From an uncultured Dechloromonas sp. (lineage in GTDB: Bacteria; Pseudomonadota; Gammaproteobacteria; Burkholderiales; Rhodocyclaceae), in contig CALKUR010000120.1 of the NCBI GenBank assembly GCA_937996725.1, positions 1 to 27,436 of the forward strand: a DNA stretch of 27,436 bases, in the 5' to 3' direction. How positions within the stretch are numbered: the first letter of the stretch is position 1; each line of letters starts with the position of its first letter. The position numbers and the translations under genes are program-made. This document shows positions 19,939 through 27,356 of this stretch, piece by piece. The notes under the pieces were generated by a model that was not told the origin of the DNA, ran no database searches, and was given only the letters and a program-made list of their open reading frames with translations.

Positions 19939-20891
19939 TGAACGATTGGGGATTGCCAACCTTGGCCTTAATGGTGATCGGCGCGTGTCTGCTGGATCGC
20001 CTGCTGGGCGAGCCAGCGCGGCTGCATCCGCTGGTAGGGTTTGGTCGATTGGCCGGTGCACTTGAAGCACGGTGGAATGGTGCCTCACTGAGCGTCCGAC
20101 AGCGCCAACGGTGGGGCCAGCTCGCTTGGGCGCTGTTGGTTCTGCTGCCAACCGCATTCATAAGCTTCGCCATTGCCGTCCTCAGCGGACCGGTGCAAGT
20201 TGTACTCGGTACAGTCATCCTGTACCTGGTCATCGGCGGACGTTCGCTCCAGGAGCACGCCGAGCAGGTACGAAGTGACCTGGCAGCAGGCAATCTCGCC
20301 GATGCACGCGTGCATGTGAGCTGGCTCGTCTCGCGTGATACGCGACAGCTCGATGAGATGGGCATCAGCAAGGCTTGCGTTGAATCCGTACTAGAGAACG
20401 GCAACGACGCACTCTTTGCGCCGATTTTCTGGTTCTGTGTACTTGGTCCTGCCGGCGCTGTGCTCTACCGTCTTGCCAACACACTCGATGCGATGTGGGG
20501 TTACCGGACGGATCGCTATCTCAATTTCGGGCGCGCAGCAGCTAAACTGGACGATGCGCTGAATTATGTGCCTGCACGACTCACTGCGTTGAGCTACGCG
20601 CTCGTAGGCAACACCCAACATGCGCTGCGCTGCTGGCAAACTCAGGCAGCGGGGTGGGACAGTCCGAACGCAGGTCCAGTCATGGCCGCGGGTGCTGGCG
20701 CACTCGATTTACGCCTGGGCGGCGCTGCGGATTATCACGGGGCGACTGAACAACGGTCAGCGCTGGGCATCGGTGCCCAACCTGCGCGCAAGGATATTGC
20801 GCGAGCGCAAGGACTGATTCGTCATGCGCTTTGGCTGTGGCTCGCAGTGATAGTCTTCTGCGCCGCTGCAGCTGCAGCTGCAATCTTTTAA
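19938..20891 (+). CDS. cbiB: Adenosylcobinamide-phosphate synthase (CbiB)
   Basis: CbiB is an inner-membrane enzyme that joins the aminopropanol phosphate made by CobD to adenosylcobyric acid. The 317-residue protein opens with a hydrophobic segment and DRLLGEPARLHPLVGFGRLAG, a family hallmark. VSRDTRQLDE and ENGNDALFAPIFWF follow at about residues 131-166, and several further hydrophobic segments are visible. ATG 19938 overlaps the cobB stop by one base (TGATG); a TTG three bases earlier is less likely. The C-terminus ends in a run of seven alanines encoded by a short hexanucleotide repeat. The btuF gene starts 10 bases downstream. Confidence 0.95.
   Translation: MNDWGLPTLALMVIGACLLDRLLGEPARLHPLVGFGRLAGALEARWNGASLSVRQRQRWGQLAWALLVLLPTAFISFAIAVLSGPVQVVLGTVILYLVIGGRSLQEHAEQVRSDLAAGNLADARVHVSWLVSRDTRQLDEMGISKACVESVLENGNDALFAPIFWFCVLGPAGAVLYRLANTLDAMWGYRTDRYLNFGRAAAKLDDALNYVPARLTALSYALVGNTQHALRCWQTQAAGWDSPNAGPVMAAGAGALDLRLGGAADYHGATEQRSALGIGAQPARKDIARAQGLIRHALWLWLAVIVFCAAAAAAAIF
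20865..20882 (+). repeat. Three tandem GCTGCA units at the 3' end of cbiB
   Basis: Three perfect copies of GCTGCA encode alternating Ala codons in the last transmembrane segment of CbiB. The six-base unit keeps the reading frame, so copy-number change would only alter the alanine run. Confidence 0.8.
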
Positions 20892-20901
20892 AATACGCGT
20901 T

Positions 20902-21816
20902 ATGAATATCGTGCAAAATTTTCGCTGGTCTTTACCCATCGCCGTACTCGTGCTGGCCTCCAGCACTGTGCATGCCGCACCTGTGTCCGTAAAGGATGAC
21001 CTGGGCAACACAGTGAGCCTCCCCGCACCCGCCACCCGCATCGTGACACTGTCACCATCGGTGGTTGAGGTTACCTATGCGGCGGGCGCTGGCGACCGTA
21101 TCGTGGGCACCGTGGAATACAGCGACTTCCCTCCCCCCGCCCAACAAATCCCCCGTGTTGGCGGCCATTCCAAGATCAACCTGGAAGCCGTTGTGGCTGC
21201 CAAACCCGATCTCGTCATCGCTTGGGAATCGGGCAACTCGCCTTCCGCGATTGAGAAGATTCGCCAACTGGGCATTCCGGTCTATATGTCTCAACCACAT
21301 AAGATGACGGACATCCCCGGAGAAATCGAGCGCATCGGCGTTCTGACAGCAACCGAATCCGTTGCCAGAAAATCGGCGAACGATTTCCGCAAGCGTTACC
21401 AGGCACTGGCCGCCAAATACAGCAACGGCGCCCCAGTGACGGTGTTTTACCAGGTCTGGCAAAATCCACTGATCACCATTGGTGGGCAACAGATCATGTC
21501 CGACGCGATTACGTTGTGCCGTGGCGAAAACATCTTCGCATCGCTCAAGCCATTAGCGCCGCGCGTGAGTTTCGAAGCAGTGATTGCCGCCAACCCTGAA
21601 GCCATCATCACGTCGGGCATGGCCGACCAGACACCGGAACTACTGGATGCCTGGAAGAAGTGGCCCGACCTGACCGCCACCCGTCGGAATAATTTTTTCT
21701 TTATCCAGTCGGATCTGATGAATCGCAGCGGACCACGCATTCTCGATGGCACACAACGTTTGTGCGAGGTATTACAAACCGCACGTGACCATCGCCCTGC
21801 CGTCAAAACACGATGA
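20902..21816 (+). CDS. btuF: Periplasmic cobalamin-binding protein of the BtuFCD importer (BtuF)
   Basis: BtuF captures vitamin B12 or other corrinoids in the periplasm and delivers them to BtuCD. The 304-residue protein has a signal peptide with a probable cleavage after VHA (residue 25). Then comes the class III binding-protein fold: RIVTLSPSVVEVTYAAGAGDRIVGTVEYSDFP, VGGHSKINLEAVVAAKPDLVIAW and the interdomain helix. This N-terminal pattern is typical of BtuF. It sits 10 bases after cbiB and overlaps cobS as ATGA, so it belongs to the biosynthetic unit and not to the btuBCD unit. The B12 specificity is supported strongly by context. Confidence 0.93.
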   Translation: MNIVQNFRWSLPIAVLVLASSTVHAAPVSVKDDLGNTVSLPAPATRIVTLSPSVVEVTYAAGAGDRIVGTVEYSDFPPPAQQIPRVGGHSKINLEAVVAAKPDLVIAWESGNSPSAIEKIRQLGIPVYMSQPHKMTDIPGEIERIGVLTATESVARKSANDFRKRYQALAAKYSNGAPVTVFYQVWQNPLITIGGQQIMSDAITLCRGENIFASLKPLAPRVSFEAVIAANPEAIITSGMADQTPELLDAWKKWPDLTATRRNNFFFIQSDLMNRSGPRILDGTQRLCEVLQTARDHRPAVKTR

Positions 21817-22592
21817 GCCGCCCCCTGCTTTCTAAAATTCAACACGAATGGCACGCCTTTCTGAATGGCCTGCAGTTTTTTACACGGATTCACGTACCTG
21901 ATCGGATACCGCATTCAGCAGCGCTGTTAAACCACGCCGGACGTTATTTTCCTGCCATCGGCCTCATCGTTGGCCTGATCTGCGCTGCGACCTTCGGCAT
22001 CGCCAGCACGGTCTTCCCACAAAGCGTGAGCGTCGTGCTGGCGATGGCGATGGGCATTTTCGTGACGGGTGCTTTTCACGAGGACGGTTTAACCGACATG
22101 ACGGATGGCTTAGGCGGTGCCTGGGAAAAAGCACGCATCCTGGAGATCATGAAAGATTCTCGCGTTGGCAGCTATGGTGTGATTACCATTGTGCTGACCC
22201 TACTGATTAAATTTCTCTGCCTCAGCGAAATGAATGCAGCCTGGGTGCCTGTCTTACTAATAACCGGGCATGCGTTTTCGCGTTATTGCGCGGTACTGAT
22301 CATGGCTGGTATGGATTACGTACGCGAAGATGCACAAAGCAAATCCAAACCGCTGGCTACCAAAATGCCGGGCAATGCCCTGGTAGTCGCTTCGGTGTTC
22401 GGCCTGCTGCCGCTACTGTGGCTGCCATTGAATGCACTCGTCGTCAGTGTGACTGCAGGACTTTTGATGACCATCTGGGTTGGCCGGAAACTACAAAAAT
22501 GGCTGGGCGGCTACACGGGTGACTGCCTAGGCGCTGTTCAACAACTCAGCGAACTGGCCTTCTATCTAGGTGCCTTGGCCGTACTGCATTAA
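21813..22592 (+). CDS. cobS: Adenosylcobinamide-GDP ribazoletransferase (cobalamin synthase, CobS)
   Basis: CobS is the membrane enzyme that joins adenosylcobinamide-GDP with alpha-ribazole (phosphate), completing cobalamin. The 259-residue polytopic protein has the conserved acidic motif FHEDGLTDMTDGLGG (about residues 88-102), with Glu90, Asp91, Asp95 and Asp98 as likely metal ligands, and EIMKDSRVGSYGV after it. The N-terminal GLQFFTRI is typical. Its ATG overlaps the btuF stop as ATGA. It is the last gene of its unit; only 13 bases separate it from the convergent btuD stop. Confidence 0.96.
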   Translation: MSRPLLSKIQHEWHAFLNGLQFFTRIHVPDRIPHSAALLNHAGRYFPAIGLIVGLICAATFGIASTVFPQSVSVVLAMAMGIFVTGAFHEDGLTDMTDGLGGAWEKARILEIMKDSRVGSYGVITIVLTLLIKFLCLSEMNAAWVPVLLITGHAFSRYCAVLIMAGMDYVREDAQSKSKPLATKMPGNALVVASVFGLLPLLWLPLNALVVSVTAGLLMTIWVGRKLQKWLGGYTGDCLGAVQQLSELAFYLGALAVLH

Positions 22593-22605
22593 CCCCGCAG
22601 GCTGC

Positions 22606-23427
22606 TTAGGCCGGCACAAACCATCGCTGCACCTGCCCTTGTTCGTCGGCACGATCAATCTGAACCAATGGATAACCATAGAGTCGCGACAGATTGTCAG
22701 CCGTTAGTACGGTGTCTGTCGAGCCATAGAGCCACTCGCCTTCACCAAACAACAGCAAGGCCGAATCAGAGTAACGATGCGCCAAACCCGGTTCGTGTAT
22801 CACCATCAGGCAACTGATGCGATCCGCTCTCGCTTTATCTCGCAGCAAGTTCAAGACTTCAATCTGGTGGTTCAGATCCAGATGCGCTAATGGCTCATCC
22901 ATAAAATAGAGTGTCGGATTCTGCGTCAGGATCGTGGCAACGGCCACACGTTGGCGCTCACCACCGGACAAGGTCAGCACATCGCGTTCGGCAAAGTCCG
23001 CCATGCCTACAGCAGACAGCGAGGCCATTGCTAGCGCATGATCTTCGTCTGACTCCCAAGACCAACGGTTGAGGTGTGGATGGCGGCCGGAGATGACCGT
23101 TTCCAGAACAGTGGCGCCGAACTGGTCTTGCTGCTTCTGCGCCAACCAACCACGCCAACACGCGGCAGCACGGTCTCCCCATGCGGCGTAGCCTTTGCCA
23201 CCCAACAGCACATCGCCGGACATTTCGCCCCGTGGCAAGCCAGCAAGGCAAGAGAGCAATGTCGACTTGCCGACGCCATTGCGCCCGAGGATGGCGACCA
23301 TGTCACCGGGATAGACTTCAAAGCCTAAACGTTCAGCAACTAACGTCTGCCCCACACGAAGCCCGACGCCATCAACCTTGAAAAGCGCTTTCAAGGTATC
23401 GCCTGAATGTGTTGGGTGGTTCATCAT
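22606..23427 (-). CDS. btuD: Vitamin B12 import ATPase (BtuD)
   Basis: This is the cytoplasmic ATPase subunit of the B12 ABC importer. In its 273 residues, Walker A GRNGVGKST is at 48-56, the ABC signature LSGGERQR at about 153-160, and Walker B LYFMDEP at 173-179 followed by the D-loop. HEPGLAHRYS carries the H-loop His. The ATG at 23427 overlaps the btuC stop as ATGA; the next codon is also ATG (23424). The family also includes iron-siderophore importers; B12 specificity is inferred from the btuB riboswitch, btuC and surrounding B12 genes. Confidence 0.92.
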   Translation of the reverse strand: MMNHPTHSGDTLKALFKVDGVGLRVGQTLVAERLGFEVYPGDMVAILGRNGVGKSTLLSCLAGLPRGEMSGDVLLGGKGYAAWGDRAAACWRGWLAQKQQDQFGATVLETVISGRHPHLNRWSWESDEDHALAMASLSAVGMADFAERDVLTLSGGERQRVAVATILTQNPTLYFMDEPLAHLDLNHQIEVLNLLRDKARADRISCLMVIHEPGLAHRYSDSALLLFGEGEWLYGSTDTVLTADNLSRLYGYPLVQIDRADEQGQVQRWFVPA

Positions 23428-24404
23428 TGGTAGCGCGTCCGGTTGAGCAGGTACAGAAATACCGGTACACCAATCAATGCGGTCACAACACCCACCGGCA
23501 ATTGTTGAGGCGCAATAAGAATGCGCGCTACCACATCGGCCAGCACGAGAAAGATGCCGCCGGCCAACATCGCGGTCGGTAGTAGTACTCGTTGATCATT
23601 GCCGACCAGCATACGAGTCAGGTGTGGGATCACTAGACCAACAAAGCCGACGGACCCGGCAGTGGTGACTGACACTGCGGTGGCCATCGACGCCAAAAGA
23701 TAAACCGCCACCCGGACAAACGATACAGAAACCCCGAGGGCCTTCGCAGTATCGTTCCCGCGAATTAGTACGTTCAGATCTCTCGCCAACGGCGCAGTGA
23801 GCAGGCCGATGACGACGAGCCCGATGAGTGCATACGTTGGATTAACCCCCTGAGAAAAGTCGCCCATCAGCCAAAACAACATGCCCCGCAACCGTTCTTC
23901 TGGGGCAATCGACAACAACAGGGTAATTACTGCGCCGCACCCTGCAGCCACCATCACACCTGTCAATAACAACCGTGTCTGAGTCCAGCTGCCATCACCG
24001 TGGGCCAGGCCAAAGACCGTCAGGATGGCGATGAGCGCGCCGAGAAATGCGAAGCCATTCAACCCCGCAATACCCAAGCCAAAGAAGATTGCCAAAAGCG
24101 CACCCACTCCTGCACCGCCGGAAATGCCAAGGATGTAAGGGTCTGCCAACGGATTACGCAACAACACCTGCATCAAGGCACCGGCCAGGGCAAGCAGCCC
24201 GCCACAGGCAAATGCTGCCAGCGTACGCGGCAAGCGTAGATCGCGAATCACACTCGCGCCTGACGCTGAAGGATCTAACAAACTCGCCAGAACGTCTGCT
24301 ACCGGGATCTTTACGCTACCCACCGACAACCCAATCACGATCGCCACAAGTGCCAACAGCGCTAACCATGCGAGTGCGAAGAAAAGTCGGTAACTTGTGT
24401 GCAT
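23424..24404 (-). CDS. btuC: Vitamin B12 import permease (BtuC, FecCD family)
   Basis: This 326-residue polytopic inner-membrane protein is the permease of the importer, with about ten hydrophobic segments. FecCD-family landmarks are RLPRTLAAFACGGLLALAGALMQ, NPLADPYILGISGGAGVGALLA, and GSVGFVGLVIPHLTRMLVG close to the BtuD coupling region. ATG 24404 is preferred; a TTG two codons upstream is the alternative. No clear ribosome site is seen in the 9 bases after the btuB stop, so re-initiation after btuB is plausible. It overlaps btuD by 4 bases. Confidence 0.93.
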   Translation of the reverse strand: MHTSYRLFFALAWLALLALVAIVIGLSVGSVKIPVADVLASLLDPSASGASVIRDLRLPRTLAAFACGGLLALAGALMQVLLRNPLADPYILGISGGAGVGALLAIFFGLGIAGLNGFAFLGALIAILTVFGLAHGDGSWTQTRLLLTGVMVAAGCGAVITLLLSIAPEERLRGMLFWLMGDFSQGVNPTYALIGLVVIGLLTAPLARDLNVLIRGNDTAKALGVSVSFVRVAVYLLASMATAVSVTTAGSVGFVGLVIPHLTRMLVGNDQRVLLPTAMLAGGIFLVLADVVARILIAPQQLPVGVVTALIGVPVFLYLLNRTRYQ

Positions 24405-24413
24405 TGGCAAAGT

Positions 24414-26345
24414 TTAACGTGTATCGAAGCGGAGACCGACAAAGATGTTGGATCCCGCTGTGCTGTATGCCGAATTATTGTAAGACGCGGTACTCGAAAC
24501 AACATTGACGTATTGCTTGTTCAACACGTTGTTTAACCGCGCAAACAGAGACACATCCTTATAAATTTTTAAATTCCCATATAGGTTGAATAACGAATAG
24601 CCCCCCAGGGTCATGTTTTTATTTCCCCCACTATTTACACCCGGGTTGCTCTGCTGACTCCCTTGCGCCTGCATCTGAATACCCAGCTTCCAGTCCGTAA
24701 CCGCCTTCTCAACCGTTAGGCTTCCAAATGCATACGGGTGGTACGCAAGAACATTGTTACCACCCGCATTAATCGCCGAGACAGAATCAGCATTTTGTGC
24801 GTTCTGATAATCAACGCTGCCCAAAATATTCAGTCCCAATAGCGAACCATCATAGTTCGTCGTAACGCCCTGAATGACAGATCGTCCCACATTAATGTAG
24901 CTAGACTTAGTACTGTTGTAGTTCACTAGGTCCGTGATGTTGTTGTAGTAATAGATCACACCAACCTGGTGCTTTCCATCGTTATAGCGCAGACCCGCCT
25001 CCGTATTTTGTGAGCGCGTCGGCTGAAGGTTTGGATTACCCGTATATGTGCTCGGCCCATAATTTCCGGGGTAATAGAGTTGATTAAATGTTGGTGCCTG
25101 ATAACCTGTTCCCCAGGAAGCAGTCGCCCGAAGTGATGGCACCAGAAAATAACCATACCCAACTGAACCAGTGGTCGCATTTCCGTACTGGCTATTGTTA
25201 TCGCTCCGGATATTTGCCTGCGCTAGGTGCTTATCGATATCAGCATTCCATCCACCCTGGAACGAATTAATGATTCGCCCCGTTGTTGCATACATCGTGC
25301 TGGAATCAACATACTGATTCAGGAATTCATAGGCCAACATCCCGCTGCCTATGGGTAGCTTAATATCGTTTTGCCACTGCGCCTGCTTTTGGGTCGTATT
25401 GAAATATGTCTGACTATTATTAGCCAACCAGCTACGCGTATTATCTTGGCTGCTGCCAAATCGTATAAGACTTACCCAGTCCTCGCCGATTTTGTTTTTG
25501 GTGTACGCAGAAAGCACATTGAGTGACTCCATGCTGGTGGCCATGCTGGTTTTAGTTTGGGTATAAGCATTCTGTCCATTACCCCATAGTGCTTTAACCC
25601 CAATTTCTTGGCCGGGAACCACCGTGTAGGCAAAGTTACCCGAACCACTTGTGTTCGTATACGAGGCCGACGTTGGATTGTAGGCACTGGCATTCTGCAT
25701 AAATGTCGGGAAACTGACCGAATGGGTATTTGATCCGTAAAGACTGTAGCTCAGGCCATTCTCGGAACCTTCTACGCCCAGGGTTTCTGTGGTCGTGTTA
25801 TAGGTACCTGTTCCAACATCTGCATAAAACTTGGTGGGGCCTTCCCCTTTACGGGTAAACAGTTGAATGACGCCGCCAATGGCATCCGAGCCGTAGGAAG
25901 AAGATGTCGGCCCGCGCACCACCTCCATGCGACCAATCTGAGGCATGGGGATATACGCCCAGGGCGGTGCCCCGGTCGTTGCCGAATTAAGCCGTAGACC
26001 ATCAACCAGCAAAATTGTCTGCGCATTAGATGCGCCTCTAATCTGCACAGTCGCATTCGTCCCTATCCCACCATTGGAACGCACGGTAATACCAGGCTGA
26101 TTAGCCAGAATATCCGTGATCGGTTCGGCCGGGCTGTAATCCCGAATAGTTTCTTGATCAACGACCGTGACATCGGAAATCAGTTTGTTGTAACGGGTGG
26201 GCATCCGCGTTGCAGTCACAACAATCGGGTCAGCAATATCCGTCGGTTCGTACGGCACTTCTTGCGCAAGCACAGGCGGCGCTAATGCTGCGATGGCTAA
26301 CGCCAACGCTTTCCGGGCGAAGCCCGGTGATTGGATGTAAGACAT
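24414..26345 (-). CDS. btuB: TonB-dependent vitamin B12 outer-membrane receptor (BtuB)
   Basis: BtuB binds B12 at the cell surface and imports it using TonB energy. The 643-residue protein has a signal peptide (probable cleavage after VLA at residue 27), a TonB box DPIVVTATR at about 39-47, a plug domain (ILANQPGITVRSNGG, TVQIRGASNAQTILLVDGLRLN, MEVVRGPTSSSYGSDAIGGVIQLFT) and a Tyr/Asn/Ser-rich barrel. The final residues are VGLRFDTR, without the C-terminal aromatic residue common in outer-membrane barrels. Base composition is visibly AT-richer than in neighbouring genes. GGAG lies 5 bases before the ATG. A cobalamin riboswitch sits about 130 bases upstream, so expression should fall when B12 is plentiful. 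Confidence 0.95.
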   Translation of the reverse strand: MSYIQSPGFARKALALAIAALAPPVLAQEVPYEPTDIADPIVVTATRMPTRYNKLISDVTVVDQETIRDYSPAEPITDILANQPGITVRSNGGIGTNATVQIRGASNAQTILLVDGLRLNSATTGAPPWAYIPMPQIGRMEVVRGPTSSSYGSDAIGGVIQLFTRKGEGPTKFYADVGTGTYNTTTETLGVEGSENGLSYSLYGSNTHSVSFPTFMQNASAYNPTSASYTNTSGSGNFAYTVVPGQEIGVKALWGNGQNAYTQTKTSMATSMESLNVLSAYTKNKIGEDWVSLIRFGSSQDNTRSWLANNSQTYFNTTQKQAQWQNDIKLPIGSGMLAYEFLNQYVDSSTMYATTGRIINSFQGGWNADIDKHLAQANIRSDNNSQYGNATTGSVGYGYFLVPSLRATASWGTGYQAPTFNQLYYPGNYGPSTYTGNPNLQPTRSQNTEAGLRYNDGKHQVGVIYYYNNITDLVNYNSTKSSYINVGRSVIQGVTTNYDGSLLGLNILGSVDYQNAQNADSVSAINAGGNNVLAYHPYAFGSLTVEKAVTDWKLGIQMQAQGSQQSNPGVNSGGNKNMTLGGYSLFNLYGNLKIYKDVSLFARLNNVLNKQYVNVVSSTASYNNSAYSTAGSNIFVGLRFDTR

Positions 26346-26355
26346 GACGACTCCA

Positions 26356-26369
26356 GGCGCACATGCGCC
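26356..26369 (-). promoter_or_regulatory. Hairpin beside the btuB ribosome binding site
   Basis: The palindrome GGCGCATGTGCGCC can form a stem of at least 5 GC-rich pairs, ending two bases before GGAG of the btuB ribosome site. A separate stretch, ACCACTCC on the minus strand (26420-26427), can pair with the GGAGTCGT at 26347-26354 with one mismatch and could act as an anti-Shine-Dalgarno. Both are candidate parts of the riboswitch expression platform; this is inference from pairing only. Confidence 0.4.
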
Positions 26370-26477
26370 AAAGCCCGAACGAGCGTCCCCGCAGGTCAGG
26401 GCAATACAAAACGCTGAAAGGAGTGGTCAGATGGCCAATGAAAGATGGCGACCCGAAGCCGCCCTCCCGCAGCACAA

Positions 26478-26695
26478 GGATCCGAAAGGCCGGTCTCCGG
26501 GCTCGCGCGGGGCAGGACATTCCTGCCGAACGTGCCGCCTTCCCAGATCCGAAGATCCAGTGGCGTGAGGCACGACACAGCGCTTACCGTTGCGGGGGCA
26601 GCACCGGGATAGCAATTGCTTGCGTCACCGGTTTCCCGTTTCACTCTGAAGCAGCTTCACTGCAGCAGAGCACCGTTCGGAAGGCACCACGACTT
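26478..26695 (-). ncRNA. Cobalamin riboswitch (B12 element) controlling btuB-btuC-btuD
   Basis: Conserved elements appear in the right order on the minus strand. GGTGCCTTCC is at the 5' side. GGGAAACCGGTG lies at 26626-26637 and GCTGCCCCCGCAACGG at 26587-26602. GCCACTG is at 26558-26564, and the B12 box AGCCCGGAGACCGGCC is at 26488-26503. The ligand class binds adenosylcobalamin or related cobalamins and represses the downstream gene. No hairpin followed by a U run is seen before btuB, so control of translation initiation is more likely than termination. Outer borders are approximate. The element lies about 130 bases upstream of the btuB ATG. Confidence 0.94.
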
Positions 26696-26713
26696 TCGTC
26701 ATGGCGCGGGCGG

Positions 26714-26719
26714 ATTCTA
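26714..26719 (-). promoter_or_regulatory. Possible -10 element for the riboswitch-btuB transcript
   Basis: TAGAAT on the minus strand would start transcription near 26706, about ten bases before the conserved riboswitch core. The nearest -35-like sequence TTGGCG (26740-26745) is 20 bases away, longer than usual, so the promoter is tentative. Confidence 0.35.
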
Positions 26720-26779
26720 TCATCCCCTCCGGCGAAACCCGCCAACCATTTGAATTTCTTAGATTTAACCAAAATGCAG

Positions 26780-26808
26780 TTGACCCTGTCGGCTGCGCGC
26801 CCTATAGT
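26780..26808 (+). promoter_or_regulatory. Sigma70 promoter of the ZapB-like gene and zapA
   Basis: TTGACC (26780-26785) and TATAGT (26803-26808) are separated by exactly 17 bases and match the consensus at five of six positions each. The ATG of the next gene is at 26816, eight bases after the -10, so transcription is predicted to start at or next to the start codon. The resulting mRNA could be leaderless. Confidence 0.8.
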
Positions 26809-26815
26809 TCGCGCC

Positions 26816-27022
26816 ATGGATCACACTATTTCGCTGCTGGAACAAAAGCTGGATCAGCTGATTTCGCTGCTCGAACAATCCCGTTCGCTAAACGGGGATT
26901 TACGCGCACGCCTGAAGGTGGCTGAAACGCGGACCGAACAGCTCGAGACGCAGATGGATGCGGCGCGTAACAAGCTCGAGCAGGTGGTCGCCCATCTGCC
27001 AGAAACGGCGAGTCTGTCATGA
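26816..27022 (+). CDS. Small coiled-coil protein, TIGR02449/ZapB-like
   Basis: This 68-residue protein, MDHTISLLEQKLDQLISLLEQSRSLN onward, is nearly all heptad-repeat coiled coil. It matches the small coiled-coil proteins (TIGR02449 type) encoded next to zapA in many beta- and gammaproteobacteria, which resemble the division-site protein ZapB. A cell-division role is inferred from this context. The frame is open far upstream through the btuB leader, but the coiled coil begins at ATG 26816, and a strong promoter lies so close that longer starts would not be transcribed from it. There is no ribosome site because the message may be leaderless. It overlaps zapA as ATGA. Confidence 0.85.
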   Translation: MDHTISLLEQKLDQLISLLEQSRSLNGDLRARLKVAETRTEQLETQMDAARNKLEQVVAHLPETASLS

Positions 27023-27348
27023 GTACGGCGAATCATTTAGATGTCATTCTGTTTGGCCGCGAGTACCGGTTAGCCTGTCCGCCGGAACAGCAGGCTGCGT
27101 TAAATGCAGCCGTGGCGCTGGTCAACGCCAAGATGCAGGAAGTGGCCAGCAAAGGGCGTCAGGTGTCGACAGAGCGTGCGGCCATTATGGCGGCGCTGAC
27201 CTTGGCCCACGATTTACTTGAAACGCAAAAGTCCGGTGCAGCCAGCGCGCCCGCCGCGGTTGACAGTAGCGAGGCGAAGCGTAAAGTCGAGCGCATGGTT
27301 GAACGCGCCGACGAAGCGATCGAAACGCATCAGAACGCGCTGTTCTAA
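27019..27348 (+). CDS. zapA: Cell division protein ZapA
   Basis: ZapA binds and bundles FtsZ filaments at the division ring. The 109-residue protein has the small N-terminal beta-alpha FtsZ-binding domain (LDVILFGREYRLACPPEQQAALNAAVALVNAKM) and a long C-terminal helix for dimer/tetramer coiled-coil formation (about residues 75-105). It starts at the ATGA overlap with the coiled-coil gene, which suggests coupled translation. Its stop codon TAA lies within a TAAAAT sequence that may be the -10 of the following RNA gene. Confidence 0.94.
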   Translation: MSTANHLDVILFGREYRLACPPEQQAALNAAVALVNAKMQEVASKGRQVSTERAAIMAALTLAHDLLETQKSGAASAPAAVDSSEAKRKVERMVERADEAIETHQNALF

Positions 27349-27351
27349 AAT
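27346..27351 (+). promoter_or_regulatory. Possible -10 element of the 6S RNA gene, overlapping the zapA stop
   Basis: TAAAAT begins with the zapA stop codon TAA and would place a transcription start near 27357-27359, at the start of the structured RNA region. A clear -35 is not visible. Confidence 0.4.
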
Positions 27352-27356
27352 AGTTT

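Noticed and set aside
26230..26520. Open frame across the btuB leader and riboswitch
   Set aside because: The region is explained by the cobalamin aptamer and leader; the translation is Arg/Ser/Cys-rich and without similarity to any family I know.
26363..26815. Upstream extension of the ZapB-like frame
   Set aside because: It runs antisense through the riboswitch, and the zapB promoter lies downstream of it, so it is not part of the protein.
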